Of a DNA stretch of 64,000 bases, positions 21,681 to 32,862 are shown piece after piece (the first letter of the stretch is position 1; each line of letters starts with the position of its first letter). Source of the stretch: Dactylonectria macrodidyma (lineage: Eukaryota; Ascomycota; Sordariomycetes; Hypocreales; Nectriaceae); contig JAGMUV010000020.1 of the NCBI GenBank assembly GCA_020744425.1, positions 1,116,001 to 1,180,000 on the forward strand, in the 5' to 3' direction. The position numbers and the translations under genes are program-made. The notes below the pieces were generated by a model that worked only from the letters and a program-made list of their open reading frames with translations, ran no database searches and was not told where the DNA came from.

Positions 21681-24600
21681 AATAGTTACTAATATATACT
21701 AATAATAGGCTGCCTTTCTTCCCTAAGTATAGAGCTCATCCTATCTTACTAGGCTTCTCGCTTTTCTATAGTAATTATAGAGCTTATCCTATCCTACTAG
21801 GCTTCTCGCTTTCTTATACCCAGTTTAATCTAAAGGCAATACTTCCTCTATTAAATGATCTAATAGAGCTAGTTAGGCTACTATAGACCGCTCAGCAGTT
21901 ATTTATACAGTGTTTTAGTAATTAGAGTCTTCTAGCTAGGAATACTGCCTTAAAGGAGATCCTTTATCTTACTAGCTATTCACTAACCTTTCTATAACTA
22001 ATCTTATTATCTGCCTTTCCTTTCTTATGCCCCTTTATACTAAGACTAGTGGCTAAAGTATAGAAGAATGTAGTAAGTAGTAACTATAGGGGAGTAAGAA
22101 GTAACTTAAACTTAGCTATTATATACCCTTCTAATATCTCTCTAGGCTCCTCTTATTTCTAATTACTTACTAAGTATTTAGTAAAGTGACTATTTCCTAA
22201 CCTATTTTAGATCTTATCTGCTTCATTATCTAGCAGCTATAATACCTACTGCTCTATATATTCTTATATTAATAGCAGCTCCTAGATTCGCTTTTAAATA
22301 GCCTTAAAGTCTTCTTTTAGTAAATTGTCCTAAAGGCTCTCTAAGCGCTTGTCGAATAGTTACTGTTTATTAAATATAACGTCCTAGGTAGTAAAGACCT
22401 CCTTTTATAACAGATTCCACACTCTAAAGGAATTACTAAATATATAACTAACTAAGAAGCTAATCCAGGCTCTTAATAACTGCTTTTATAGTCAGTTCCT
22501 TTATAGCTATATATTAGCTATAAGGGCGAAGACTTTATAGCTATATGCTTAAAGGTATAAGAGATCAGGCTTTATAGTCTCCTCTAGCTAAAATTAGCTA
22601 TAGAATAGCTTATATAAAGTCTTCTAATTCCTATATATTAATAGTATATAATTATATAAGTAAGTAGCTGCCTTTATTAACTCTGACTATAGGTATTTAA
22701 GTAGCTTAGCTCTAGCGTGCATTATGTAGCTCTTTTAGATAATAATAGTAACTACTTATTCTATACTTCTATTTTATACTTAAGTATTAAGTACTAAAAG
22801 CTTAGTAAGTATTCTACAATCCCTTAGTAATTTTATAACTTATAAGTATATATTTATAATCTTATTATTATATTTAATTGCCTTAACTTTAATAGAGTAT
22901 TAAACCTCTAGTATCTTAAGGAAATAAGTAATTACTAAGTATAGTATAAGTATTAACTAATTATCTATATAATAGTTCTATAAGTAATTAGTAGCTCTAT
23001 CTATAAAGATCTAGACTAATATATAACTAGTATAGCCTTAGGTCATTAGATAGAAATCGAAGGTAATATAGTCACCTAGCCTTACTCTAGCTATTACTTC
23101 TCACAGAGCCTGTCTAATTATTTAGCAAGCCTTCACTATACTATAAGCATTATAATTAATAGTTATAATCCTTTATAGTCCCTTAGGCTCTTCTATCTTC
23201 AGTCTAATACCCCTTAAGGCGCTTATTAAGCACTTAAGAGCATTAGGGCCTAGATAACCTAGCCATTAGTACTACATAATAGTATCTCTTTAGAAAGGTT
23301 ATTTATAAGTCTATAATATATACTTTTATCTCTTCTAAGGTTAATTAAAAAGGAGTGCTACTAAGCTATTAGTAAGTACTTATTAAGTATTTGATATAAT
23401 TAGTTAGCTCTCCTTCCCTTTAAAGACCTACTATCCCTCCTGCTTATTAATAGCTCTAAGGAAGGTTCTATTTAATCTCTTAAGATAATTATTTTCTAGT
23501 CTTATATTCTACTAAATACCTTACTTTCTTAACTTTAAGAAGGATATAAGGTTAGTAATAAGAGCTATATATAGTATAATATTAAAGACTATAAGCTTCT
23601 TTAATAAACTATTAGTAGCTATTAGAGTAATAATTCCTTTATTATATTTATTAATTAATACTTACTATATACTTAATTAAAAGAAGTCTTTTAGAAGAGT
23701 AGCTTATAGGTTCTTTATTCTTATTATATTATAAAAGATATTTAGTATTATTCTTAAGTCTAAGAAGACAGAATCTTATAGTGGATAGTATTCGCTAGCT
23801 ATTAGAGCAGCATTTATATTATAAGACCCTACTAATCTAAGTTATACAGACCCTTTTAATTTAATCTTTCTAATCCGATTAGCTAGGTTATCTTTATTCC
23901 TTTTAATCCACTATTTAATACAGTTAGTAATATGCTTAATAAGTAGAAATCCTTATAGCATCCTCTTTAGAAAGGCATAGTAATATTATATAAGTAAATA
24001 GAAGAAGTAATACACTAAGCACCTAGATTCCTTATTATCTCTAATGTTCTAATAAAAACACTTCTTACCTCTGCCCTTTTACTAAGCGTTCTCTAAATAA
24101 CCCTTATCTTATTCTTTTTAACTGCTTTTACTATAGAAAGCGCTTAATATAATTCTTACTTTCTTTAGAGGCTCTAGCTAGTTACTAATCGCTTTATAAA
24201 TATTTACTATAACCAGCCTAATAGTAAGAGTACTGGCTCTAACCTAGAGGGTCTGGATTATACTATAAGTATTAATTTATAACTCTATTAGTATAAATCG
24301 TAAGGCGCTAGTTAAGTTATTAAGCTATTAATTAAGCTCTATTACTTCTTAGAGCTTAATATCCTAGGCTTTATTAATAGTATTCTTCTAATATATAAGC
24401 TAATTACTAGTTACTTAATAGGTTATAATCTTATTTAAGCACGATTTAGCTAATATCTTATAATACACTTAATAAGCCTTTTACTTATATTTATCTTTAG
24501 TAAAGGAGAACTTATTATAAAGTAACTAAATCTACTTAGTAAAGGACTTCTTATCTAAGTAATAATACTAGAAATAGGTTTTATTAATTATATCCATAAC

Positions 24601-25131
24601 CTAGTCTTTAATAGTTTTTATCTTCTTAACTATTTATAAGTATAGCTTATTATAGTACTTATAGTTAGTCTATAGTGCATTATATATTTAAAGACCCTTC
24701 TCTATTAGTTCATTAATATCTTAGGCTTAGATAGCTATATTATTCCCTTCTTAAAAGGTTAGGTCATTATTATCCATTTAGGCTATAATCATATTAGTAC
24801 TTTAAGTAGAGGTTAATAGAGTGTTAGTAAGCGTTCTATAATTACTTAATGCATATTTCTTATAGAACTTCTTAATATCTAAAGGAATTAGTACTATAAG
24901 TATAAGCTCTAGCTTATTAATCTTCATAGAGTTAAAGAAGTCTTAAAAGTCCTCTCTTTTAGCCTTTATCTTAAGTATTTTAAACTAAGTAATCTAATCG
25001 TCTTCTATAATAAGCCTAGTAGTTAAATTAGTTATTATTATTCTTAGTAAGTATTCTATAAATACTTATATACGATTTATACTCAGTTAAGTATTTAATA
25101 GAGTAGTGATATAATATATAAGACTCTTAAT

Positions 25132-25340
25132 TATTAGAAAGCTTATATAACACTTAGATAACTTAATTATATATATATTATATATATCTATCTAGGAGGT
25201 CTCCTAGCTGTAACTGCGTATATATTCTAATTACTACTAAAAGTGGGGGCCTGAGGTATTTACACTAATAGGCAGTCTTAACCCTAGAGGTCACTATATG
25301 ACCGCCTGATCAGGTGCTTTATATATAATCCAATCTAATA
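25132..25340 (-). repeat. LTR of the copia element (5' LTR in element orientation)
   Basis: Partner of 19243-19451. Its outer end is followed by GCTTC, matching the bases before the other LTR. Its first dinucleotide has decayed from TG to TA. Confidence 0.9.
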
Positions 25341-25345
25341 GCTTC

Positions 25346-26600
25346 TTCTATACTTTAACCTTATATAATGCCTTATAAGAGACCTAGCTTTATATAATAC
25401 TATATAGTCTTCTTATAAGTTCGATAAGTATACGGATTTACTACTTTGCCTGATTTACTTAAAGCTTAGCTAATTAGTTCAGAACTGCGCATTTAATAGA
25501 CTTCTAAGCCTTAAAGAAATTAAGTTAATTTATATTAAAATGAATTTTAATAAACTAATGAATGCTCTCTTCTTAAGATATAATAATATTCCTAAAGTAA
25601 AGATACTAATTAACCTAAGCTTTTATAAGCTTCTCTTTATAGAGTTTAAGCTAAGTCTTAATAATATAGCCCACTTCTTAAGCATAGGCTAGAATATAAT
25701 GCTCTTTAAGTTACTAAAGTTTCTCTTTAAATATCTCCTAAGTTAAAGATACTATAATTTTATATTACTTCTTATAGAACTCCTTCTATTCTTATTAACC
25801 TTAAGTAGTATTAGTATCCTATAAAAAGCTTAGAAGGCAGTAATATAGAACTGCTTTATTAATATACTAAAGGTATAGAAGTAATACTATAGTTAGAAAG
25901 CAGTAGGATATAGTATTTATATAAGTAAGGTAATAATCTATAAGGATAATAGATAGTAGTCTTATATTATATACTTTATATATTAAGTATAGCTAATCTA
26001 ATGCCTAGATATAATCTATTTCCTCTTTATTATTAAAAAAGGCAAAGGTAATATAAAATGATTATTAGTAAGCATTAATACTAATAATATTTAAAAGAAG
26101 CATCTTATACTTATTTATTTTATATATATAGTCTAAAATAAGTAGATCTAAGTATAACTAAAGGTATACTAATAACTCTAAGTATATAAATAATATAATT
26201 ATAATATAGCTATTCTTATTAAATTAGATTTAATTCTAGAACCCTTCTTCTTTAAGCTTATTAATAAGAGTATGTATAGTACTTTAACCTCTTTATAGCT
26301 TTTATTTACTCTATATAATATAGTTATATATATCTTACTAAGTTATATTAAATTATAAGTTCTTATAAATATAAGATCTAATCTCTTTTAATATTATTCT
26401 AGTATTTATAAGGTTATTAATAATTAACCTATCTACTTAGAATAGCTTATAATAAACTGGATATATAGATATATTAGTACTTAGCTTATAATTATATTAA
26501 GAAAATTTACTATTTTAATAATGCATTAAGTACTATATTACTTTATTTAATAACTCTTTTATAAGAATTAAGAACTAATATCTTATATACTAAGTTATAA
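25346..26600 (-). pseudogene. MULE transposase remnant (N-terminal and middle part)
   Basis: Read on the minus strand and ignoring stops, the order of blocks follows fungal MULE transposases. The DYTYKINKYKM block near 26,120 includes the first DDE residue. A hydrophobic strand and AFFNNKEEIDY follow, then an ALDQL helix. Toward 25,620-25,560 comes a block resembling the family's TWLxxxKExxxxAWxxQYLHFGN region. Stops are mostly TAG, TAA and TGA at places where CAG, CAA or TGG would fit, consistent with C-to-T and G-to-A decay. The copia insertion interrupts the C-terminal part, which should continue from about 19,237 down to 17,900. Boundaries are approximate. Confidence 0.75.
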
Positions 26601-26939
26601 TTAATTATTACTATGCATTTAAAGCTATTAGAAGATTGCTTTTATAATTATAAATATATATAATAAGTTATTAACTATTTTATATTTTTCTTAACTTTCT
26701 AGTAATAAATGCATAGCTTCTAACTACTACCTATAAGTTAATTATAGTATATAAAGTATCTTAAGAGCTATACTTACCTTCTAGAAGCAGGCAGTTATCT
26801 AGAAACTATTTTATAAGCAGTATTAAGAATATATTAAGCAAAGTGCTTAGAGAATATAGGCTACGAAAAAGAAAAAGGCTCTTAATTAAAGGAAAAAGGG
26901 CTGTTATTACTAGCTATATTACATATATCCTCACCCCGA

Positions 26940-27047
26940 GGCCGGCTTACATATTAAGCGATACTTATATAATTATCTTAATCGCACTACTAGTAGTGTA
27001 ATACGTAATACTTATTTGCACTACCGGTGGCGCGCCTATTGGCCCCC
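26940..27047 (-). repeat. Right terminal inverted repeat of the MULE
   Basis: Reverse complement of the left arm; the outer 18 bp are identical. The flanking AGAATCGA repeats the sequence just left of the other arm, marking the original insertion site. Confidence 0.93.
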
Positions 27048-27208
27048 AGAATCGACTGGTGATTATGTCAGCAGGCTCATGTAATACCGACCTAGTAGGT
27101 AGTGACTGCCTAGCCTCTGGGGCTACGCATCAATCCAGTCATCTTCGACAACATCTCATCCATTCCCCATGGTTGACGTGCTTCAACTGCGTAACTACTC
27201 TACGAACC

Positions 27209-27975
27209 ATGGCAGAAGCATCATTTCATCCATTTTCAGACCTCCCACCTGAAGTGCAGGATCTTGTCTGGGACGCTGCTGTTCGTCCAGCCGACAGAAG
27301 CCATGTCCACTCCTTCATCGTCACCAACCGTCACCACAAATATGCCGACACGGCCTCTGTTCCAGGTTTCTTTCTCCGGTTCCCATCTGGTTGGAGATGG
27401 AACGTAGGATACAAACTCGCCGTTCCGCATGATGATCCAAGCGTGGGGCCGATCAGTTCCGTCTATCTCTCGGACAGCGGGCTTTGGATGGCGTGCAAAC
27501 AGTCGCGAGCCGCGATGGAGTGACGGTTTCCCATGAATGAGTGGTGGTCGGACATGCCAGGACAAGCTCAACCACAGCGCCGAGCGAAGGCGGGAGAATA
27601 TTTCGGCCAAGAAAATGTCTCCCACACAGCTTCGTACCGTGACTCGGACTCCAAAGTGCGACACGTTACGATATGCCCCCAAAGGGATCTAATTTACTTC
27701 GCGCCCATCAAGACAGACTCTATCAATTGGTTCCATCACTCGGTAGTCTGGAACTCGAAGGCTCTCAAAGAATGAAAGTCCTTGCATGCGAGGCTACACC
27801 AGGAGCAGCCCCGAGGCCGCCTACAACTTGGGATGCGTGGAACACCGCGTGCACAGCCTGTGTGGAAGAGGAACGAGAAGCTCTGGCTTCCAGAAGGAGA
27901 GTTGTAAGAGCTGTTGAATCCAGTGATGATGATTTATTTAATGTCGATGACTTTGTTTTAAATCTTTTTGAATAG
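27209..27975 (+). pseudogene. 2EXR-domain protein gene, broken
   Basis: From the ATG the protein shows the 2EXR hallmark FSDLPPEVQDLVWDAAV and later GLWMACKQSRAAME, where the family has its second conserved box. A TGA at 27521-27523 then stops it. The same frame continues open to 27775 with DLIYFAPIKTDSINWFHH, the expected downstream strand. A CGA-to-TGA change would explain the stop. After NWFHH the family-like reading moves to another frame (LGSLELEGSQRMKVLACE), so a one-base slip is also likely, extending the relic to about 27975. 2EXR proteins are numerous in fungi and of unknown function. The relic begins about 160 bp from the MULE edge. Confidence 0.7.
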
Positions 27976-28490
27976 TTATCTCCTTCAAGTCATACGATGA
28001 CCGAACCTGCAAATTTTTGCGCTATTGATGCCCGAGTAGAGCTGCAAACAACCGACCTAGCTCATATCCCAATCATCATTTCGAATCCCCAAACCGTGTC
28101 TCATTAATGTGGTTTTAACCGGCATGCATAGATGCTGGCTCCGGTGGTTTCCCTTTACGGCTGGCGCTGACATTGGCTGTGCAGGGAGGTCTCGCATTCT
28201 CGGTAAAATGGATGGATTAATTTAGCACAAGCATGACAAGCGATTGGGCCCTGTTTGACCTGTAATCTCCTGTTTCATTCACGCTCCATTTTGGCATCCG
28301 TGAGTTCGTCAGCGCGACTGCTGCCATCATCCCTGAGCCTTGGCTCCTTTTTGCCCCGCTCATGCCTATCGCTGCCTGATCCACCCATGCCACGGGTCAG
28401 TTATAAAGGCGTCCAAGCTGTGCTGTATTCTCAAACTTCATACCATTCAATCATCCAACTCAGAAACCTTCTATATCAATCATCAAAATC
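27976..28490. other. Intergenic, promoter of the metallopeptidase gene
   Basis: No gene. The right part is a plausible promoter with a TATA element (28402) and a pyrimidine/adenine-rich leader directly before the ATG. Confidence 0.5.
28402..28407 (+). promoter_or_regulatory. TATA box
   Basis: TATAAA in the context GTTATAAAGGCG lies 84 bp before the start codon of the metallopeptidase gene, a normal distance for a fungal core promoter with a short leader. Confidence 0.5.
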
Positions 28491-30874
28491 ATGTTCACCT
28501 TTGAAAATATTCAAGACCAAGAAGTGGTGCATCAGCGATGTGTCCTCATCTCAGGCCGTTGCGAAACCTCATCTGAGAGCAGCGATGCTTTCATCAAGGT
28601 TGAAACCAAGACTAATGGAGACAACGACTCCTTTCCGACGCAAAGCTGGCCCATGTCCCACGGTTGGTTCAAAGCTTTGGTTATTCTCAGCCCAGGAGAG
28701 AATGCTCTTCATATCACATCTTCCGAAGACGAGTCTCACTCTACAGTAGTAAGTGGTGCCATTCCATCAACCAGAAGAATTCTAACAAGTCACCAGATCA
28801 CCTTGCAATACATCCCATTGTTGCAGGCGCCACCTCTTCACCTAGCCATCCTTGTGGCCAAAGACTCGCCTCTTCTGATCGACTGCCCGCCCCGCAAGTT
28901 CGGGGCGCTGTCGGGAGCGCACTCGAGCCTCAACGCTGCCATCGCTAAGTTTCGCTTGACAGCATACATGTGGCAGGCTCTCACCGCTGAAGAACTGCGC
29001 GCCAATGGGCTTGGTCGACGGTCGTTCCGTCTAGAAGAGGAGTGGGCGGCTGACACTTTAAGTCAGTCAATGCAGCGTGGAACGGCGATGAATTCCACTG
29101 CCAAGGTTCATCTCATTCGCACCGACAAGACTGTCGCCGAACTCAGGAGTGCCCAGTTTGCCCAGCAGAACCCCAAAGCGGCCAAGCCGAATGAGTTGCA
29201 TGACATATTTTCCCAGTCTTTGAAGGCCCATGGAGGACCCTTCACCTCCGAAGCCAAACCGGTCGTTGCTGGTCTGATTCTCGACTCGACGTACGATGTT
29301 AAGAACGACTTGATTCTGGCCCATGCGGCGCTCGGAGCGCATAACCCGAATGGACTGTCGCTCGGCATCATGGGGAGTCACTTGACATACGCCTGGCCAC
29401 GATTCATGGAGGAAGTTCCAGACTGTCTGCTGGATCAGGCGCCTCCTGGAGATCAGGTTGGAAATGATAATGGTGAGTGTGTTTCCATGTGGGAAGCTTG
29501 CGCTGTTGGCCAAGGAGCATTCCTGCACGAAGTTGGGCACGCCTTTTCCGCACCGCACACCACTGGCATCATGGCTAGAGGGTATTCCAGGGACTGGCCC
29601 AAATGCTTCCTCGCCAAGACGGCTTTCTGTGTCCACGCGGAGACTGAAGGCATCGAACCAGTAACACCCTCAACGCCCAACAACTGTCACTGGGACATCC
29701 GAGACATGCTTCGCTTCGTCAACCTCCCTCATTTCCGCCATCCTCACGATACCACCCTCAACAGCAGCTATCCCAACATTGAAATCCAAGACGACGAGGA
29801 CATTACATCAGTAGTCATCACCAGTGAAGCGGGAATTGCCCAAGTTTCGTTCAACGGCCAGGCTGAAACTCGTTCGTCCGTCACAAACCCGCAACGCTCC
29901 ATTCGATACACGCTGGACGAACTTGAAAATCGATTTGATCTTCAAGCCACTCTGGAAATCGAGGTCCTTGGCATGAATGGTAAGCATACTACTAAAGACG
30001 TGGTAAAACTGCTCTCCAACAGAGCCTCCATTCGTGTGCCAGGAACTGGAATCCGCCTGCAGAAGAAGAGTGCAATGAGCCCCGAGACCCCAAACAACAG
30101 CTGGTCTTGGGCTGTCATGTTCAAGAAGCGAAGCCGCGACGGCACGCTTGTCTCGGCGTCCAAGATCGACCTGAGGGTGGGCTGCGTGCTTGACGGTGTA
30201 ATCGTCCACTACAAGGACGGTTCCAGGGTGCCTTGCGCACCACGCGGTCCCAATGGCAAAGACCTTAACATGGGTGGTCACCAGTCCAAGAAGATTGCGA
30301 TTCCCAAAAATGTTGACGTGGTCAAGGTTGCGGTGACCAAGGATCACGACGAGTTGCGGGGATTGAGAATTTGGCTCTCAAACGGCAAGGCCATGGGAGC
30401 CCTGAACAAGCACGACGGTGCCGATGTGGAAGTCCTAGGTAAGTTGATTGCGGTCTTGTGGTCGCTTCGTCGCAAGTCTCTACTTGTGGATGCGACACGT
30501 GCAGGACTTGGACTAATTCGAGAAAGTTCCCGATGCCAATCAGAGAATTATTGGCTTCTTTGGTGGCAGTAATGAGGACGGATGGCAGTCCATCCATGAG
30601 TTTGGAATCGTCACGGCGCCGAAGGATCAGCCCATTCCGGACGCTGTGTATCACATGCCTGAACTGCAGAACAACTCAGACAGGGGAGCTGCAAGGTCAC
30701 ACAAAAGGCGAAAGATTGTATGTTATCCGCCACCTCACCTTGCATCGCGGAGACCATACTAACGAAACCTGAACACAGGAACAAGCTGACTCCTATACTG
30801 AGGATGAGGACACATCCGAGGACGAGGACACAGGATATGACAATGAGTCAGATAATGGCGATCTCGATGACTAA
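28491..30874 (+). CDS. Putative zinc metallopeptidase with jacalin-like domain
   Basis: Exons 28491-30438, 30527-30717 and 30779-30874 give about 744 residues. The first intron ends AAAG with an ACTAAT branch site just before it; the second is GTATGT...CAG. Residues 346-356 are HEVGHAFSAPH, the HExxHxxxxxH zinc site, inside a region like the fungal Metallopep family (yeast YIL108W type). Residues about 560-680 look like a jacalin-related beta-prism (VGCVLDGVIVHYKDGS, then IIGFFGGSNEDGWQSIHEFG completed by exon 2). The third exon adds a strongly acidic Asp/Glu tail. No signal peptide is seen, so a cytosolic or nuclear location is likely. Substrate unknown; lectin-like targeting to a glycan is inference. 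Confidence 0.87.
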
Positions 30875-31844
30875 ACACTCTCGAAACGTGGAGGTTTTTT
30901 TTTTTTTTTTTTAAATGACTGGGGAAGGGTCACGAAGGCGATCAGTGTTAGCCAGTTGCGGGCAGCGCATCCTTACAACAGATAGCTTGCATTTAAAGTA
31001 GCATGGATCAAACAATGAATGTTCTGTTATACGACTAAGGCTGGCGACATGTGTTTAGATACATGATTTTGTTCGTAAACATAGTCACCTGCGATGACAT
31101 TCCCACGGATTGGTATTGGGATTTATATTTCAATTATTCCAAATCCAATAATAACTACCCGACATTATTCTATCCAGTCTGGCTATATCGAATAATTTTG
31201 ACACTACATATTCACAACAACTGCATGAATGATGAAAGAAGACTAGACGTCAGCAAAGGCATAGATAGGTGGGGTATAGTGATTGAGTTAAAGTAAGGCA
31301 ATTGGATGGAGTTTTCCCTGGTTAAGACCTCATGGCTTGGTAACTCAACCACTCTATGCGCAAAGATATGTAGTTCAGTTGATGAATTACAGCAAGGCGG
31401 CCTTCAGTGACTGAGTGGGGTTCATAAGAGATGAGTCAACTCACAGAACGAGTTCAAAGAACAATGCCCTGCACGTGATGCTTTGAAATAAATTATTCCG
31501 GTGGGATTTGGCTGTAGTTCACCATTGAAGATCGCGACCTCAGAGCGTGTTCATTGTTCAAACCGCGTTTACACAGACGTCTTCGAGCGCAGATGAATGA
31601 GCCTCCTCGCAAACATTCAAATGCGACAACTGGTAAAGAGGAGTGAGCAGACCAAACGAGTGAATGAATTGAGAATTAGATATAAAAAGTTCCAACTACA
31701 TTTGCTCGTTGACCTTTCCTCTCTTCCACCACCCCACCCTACGCAGAGGTCAAACATCTGAACCAAGACAAAATCGCTCGACGACGCCCAATATCTCTTA
31801 CGATATCAAAAACGCCCAACCCACCCCACGACCAAGCACCCGCC
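30875..31844. other. Intergenic with poly-T run
   Basis: No gene. An 18-base T run (30895-30912) lies just after the metallopeptidase stop in its 3' UTR. The right end is the promoter of the next gene. Confidence 0.5.
31681..31689 (+). promoter_or_regulatory. TATA box candidate
   Basis: TATAAAAAG lies about 160 bp upstream of the ATG at 31845 and is followed by pyrimidine-rich sequence, as usual for fungal promoters. Confidence 0.4.
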
Positions 31845-32348
31845 ATGTGTCGTCTTCTCATCCGCCCTATCCTTTGTGGCATGTGCTGGAGGCGCATACG
31901 GACCGAGTATCAGGACGAGCCATGCGACATTGCCCTAGGGCTATGCAAGGGCTCTTGCTCCTACCTGGATGATGACGAAGCGAGACAGGAAGTGAACAAA
32001 CCTCTCTACGTCCAACTACCCAAGTGTATGACTTGCGAAGATCTGATCGCTGCCATTAGAAATGTAGTCGAAGGCAAGGGGCACGAAGATAGTGATGAGG
32101 AAACTATAGCTACTGACAAAGCATACGGAGGCGAAGCCAACGAACACGTGGATGGAGACGAGGAAAATAGAGTTGCCGACAAGCCAAACGAATGTGAATA
32201 CAACGACAACGGGTTTTCAGACCGCGTATACACAGTTGCCAACGAGGAGTATGTCAATCCAGACGAGGGGGATGGAGTTACCGATGAGGCCAGCAGCGGT
32301 GAACATAACAAACATGCCAATCATGTTGCCAATAAAACCGATGTCTAG
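31845..32348 (+). CDS. Hypothetical acidic protein with Cys-rich N-terminus
   Basis: A single-exon frame of 167 residues with its own TATA candidate. The start MCRLLIRPILCGMCWRRIRT is cysteine-rich and basic, and further cysteines follow (EPCDIALGLCKGSCSY, then KCMTC). The second half is very acidic and contains three loose repeats of about 20-35 residues, each beginning DEE or DEG and including a Val/Thr-Ala/Thr-Asp step (DEETIATDKA, DEENRVADKP, DEGDGVTDEA). No membrane segment or known domain is seen. The family is not recognised. Short orphan proteins of this kind are common in Pezizomycotina. Confidence 0.55.
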   Translation: MCRLLIRPILCGMCWRRIRTEYQDEPCDIALGLCKGSCSYLDDDEARQEVNKPLYVQLPKCMTCEDLIAAIRNVVEGKGHEDSDEETIATDKAYGGEANEHVDGDEENRVADKPNECEYNDNGFSDRVYTVANEEYVNPDEGDGVTDEASSGEHNKHANHVANKTDV

Positions 32349-32862
32349 GAATAAGTCACCGTCCGAGATATGGGCTCATGCCTTCGCAACCCACAGACGG
32401 CAGTACAAAGACCTCTTTGCACAGTTGGTTCCTACAGAAACAAACAATTTGCATATGACGTAACGAAAATACTCAGCGCATTAGACAGCAACAGTCTCCC
32501 TTACTTCACCCAAAATTGGCTAAATGAACTCATAGACATAGAATTTGCCCACTTAAATCCGAAGAATGTCTTCAATGTGACTATAGTATTTGCACGGGTT
32601 AATAAACTTCATCCTTCGGCTCTCGCGCCTGTCCGCTTTAGGCTTTTAGCGACGACTGGTCTCACGTCAGCCGTATCCGTCATCACTCAGTGGTTTAGTG
32701 CATCGCTTCAAATGTCGAGTCGCTGATTGGCCTTAACGAACCCGATCCTACGTCGACCGTTCATATATCAAGCCCTGGTAGTGCAATCTGCCTGGATTCT
32801 GACAGCTCTCCCCAGATCTCTCCCCCCCCAACTTCCATCGCGCATCGCTTTTCGTCGCTCCA

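Larger units (their letters stand above)
19243..25340 (-). mobile_element. Ty1/copia LTR retrotransposon, RIP-degraded, nested in the MULE
   Basis: Two 209-bp direct repeats flank 5.7 kb of interior, and the whole is bordered by GCTTC on both sides (19238-19242 and 25341-25345), a 5-bp target duplication. LTR ends are TGTTAG...CTAATA, eroded from TG...CA. Minus orientation is shown by a purine tract (AAAGGGG on the minus strand) next to the 19,451 LTR edge and by coding traces. These are a CCHC-like zinc-knuckle trace near 24,080-24,150, an integrase-core trace (FIDRATNYL) near 22,990-23,080, and a reverse-transcriptase trace (INKMH with a preceding FLxIEVI) near 20,310-20,420. Integrase ahead of reverse transcriptase is the copia order. 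No intact frame survives. Confidence 0.85.
17774..27047 (-). mobile_element. MULE (Mutator-like) DNA transposon, RIP-degraded, carrying a nested copia element
   Basis: The element is bounded by 108-bp terminal inverted repeats that align without gaps and by the direct duplication AGAATCGA (17766-17773 and 27048-27055). Without the nested retrotransposon and its 5-bp duplication it would be about 3.2 kb. A minus-strand transposase is still readable through many stops at its right part. It has the Mutator-type block around the first catalytic Asp (DYTYKINKYKM, near 26,120) and the YLHFGN-like C-terminal region near 25,620. Composition is extremely TpA-rich with almost no intact frame, as RIP would produce. 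An 8-bp duplication is at the short end for MULEs (8-10 bp). Confidence 0.88.

Noticed and set aside
17774..27047. hAT element or Starship-type giant element
   Set aside because: The 8-bp duplication suggested hAT, but the TIRs are 108 bp and the transposase blocks are MULE-like. No tyrosine-recombinase gene or cargo genes are seen, which argues against a Starship.
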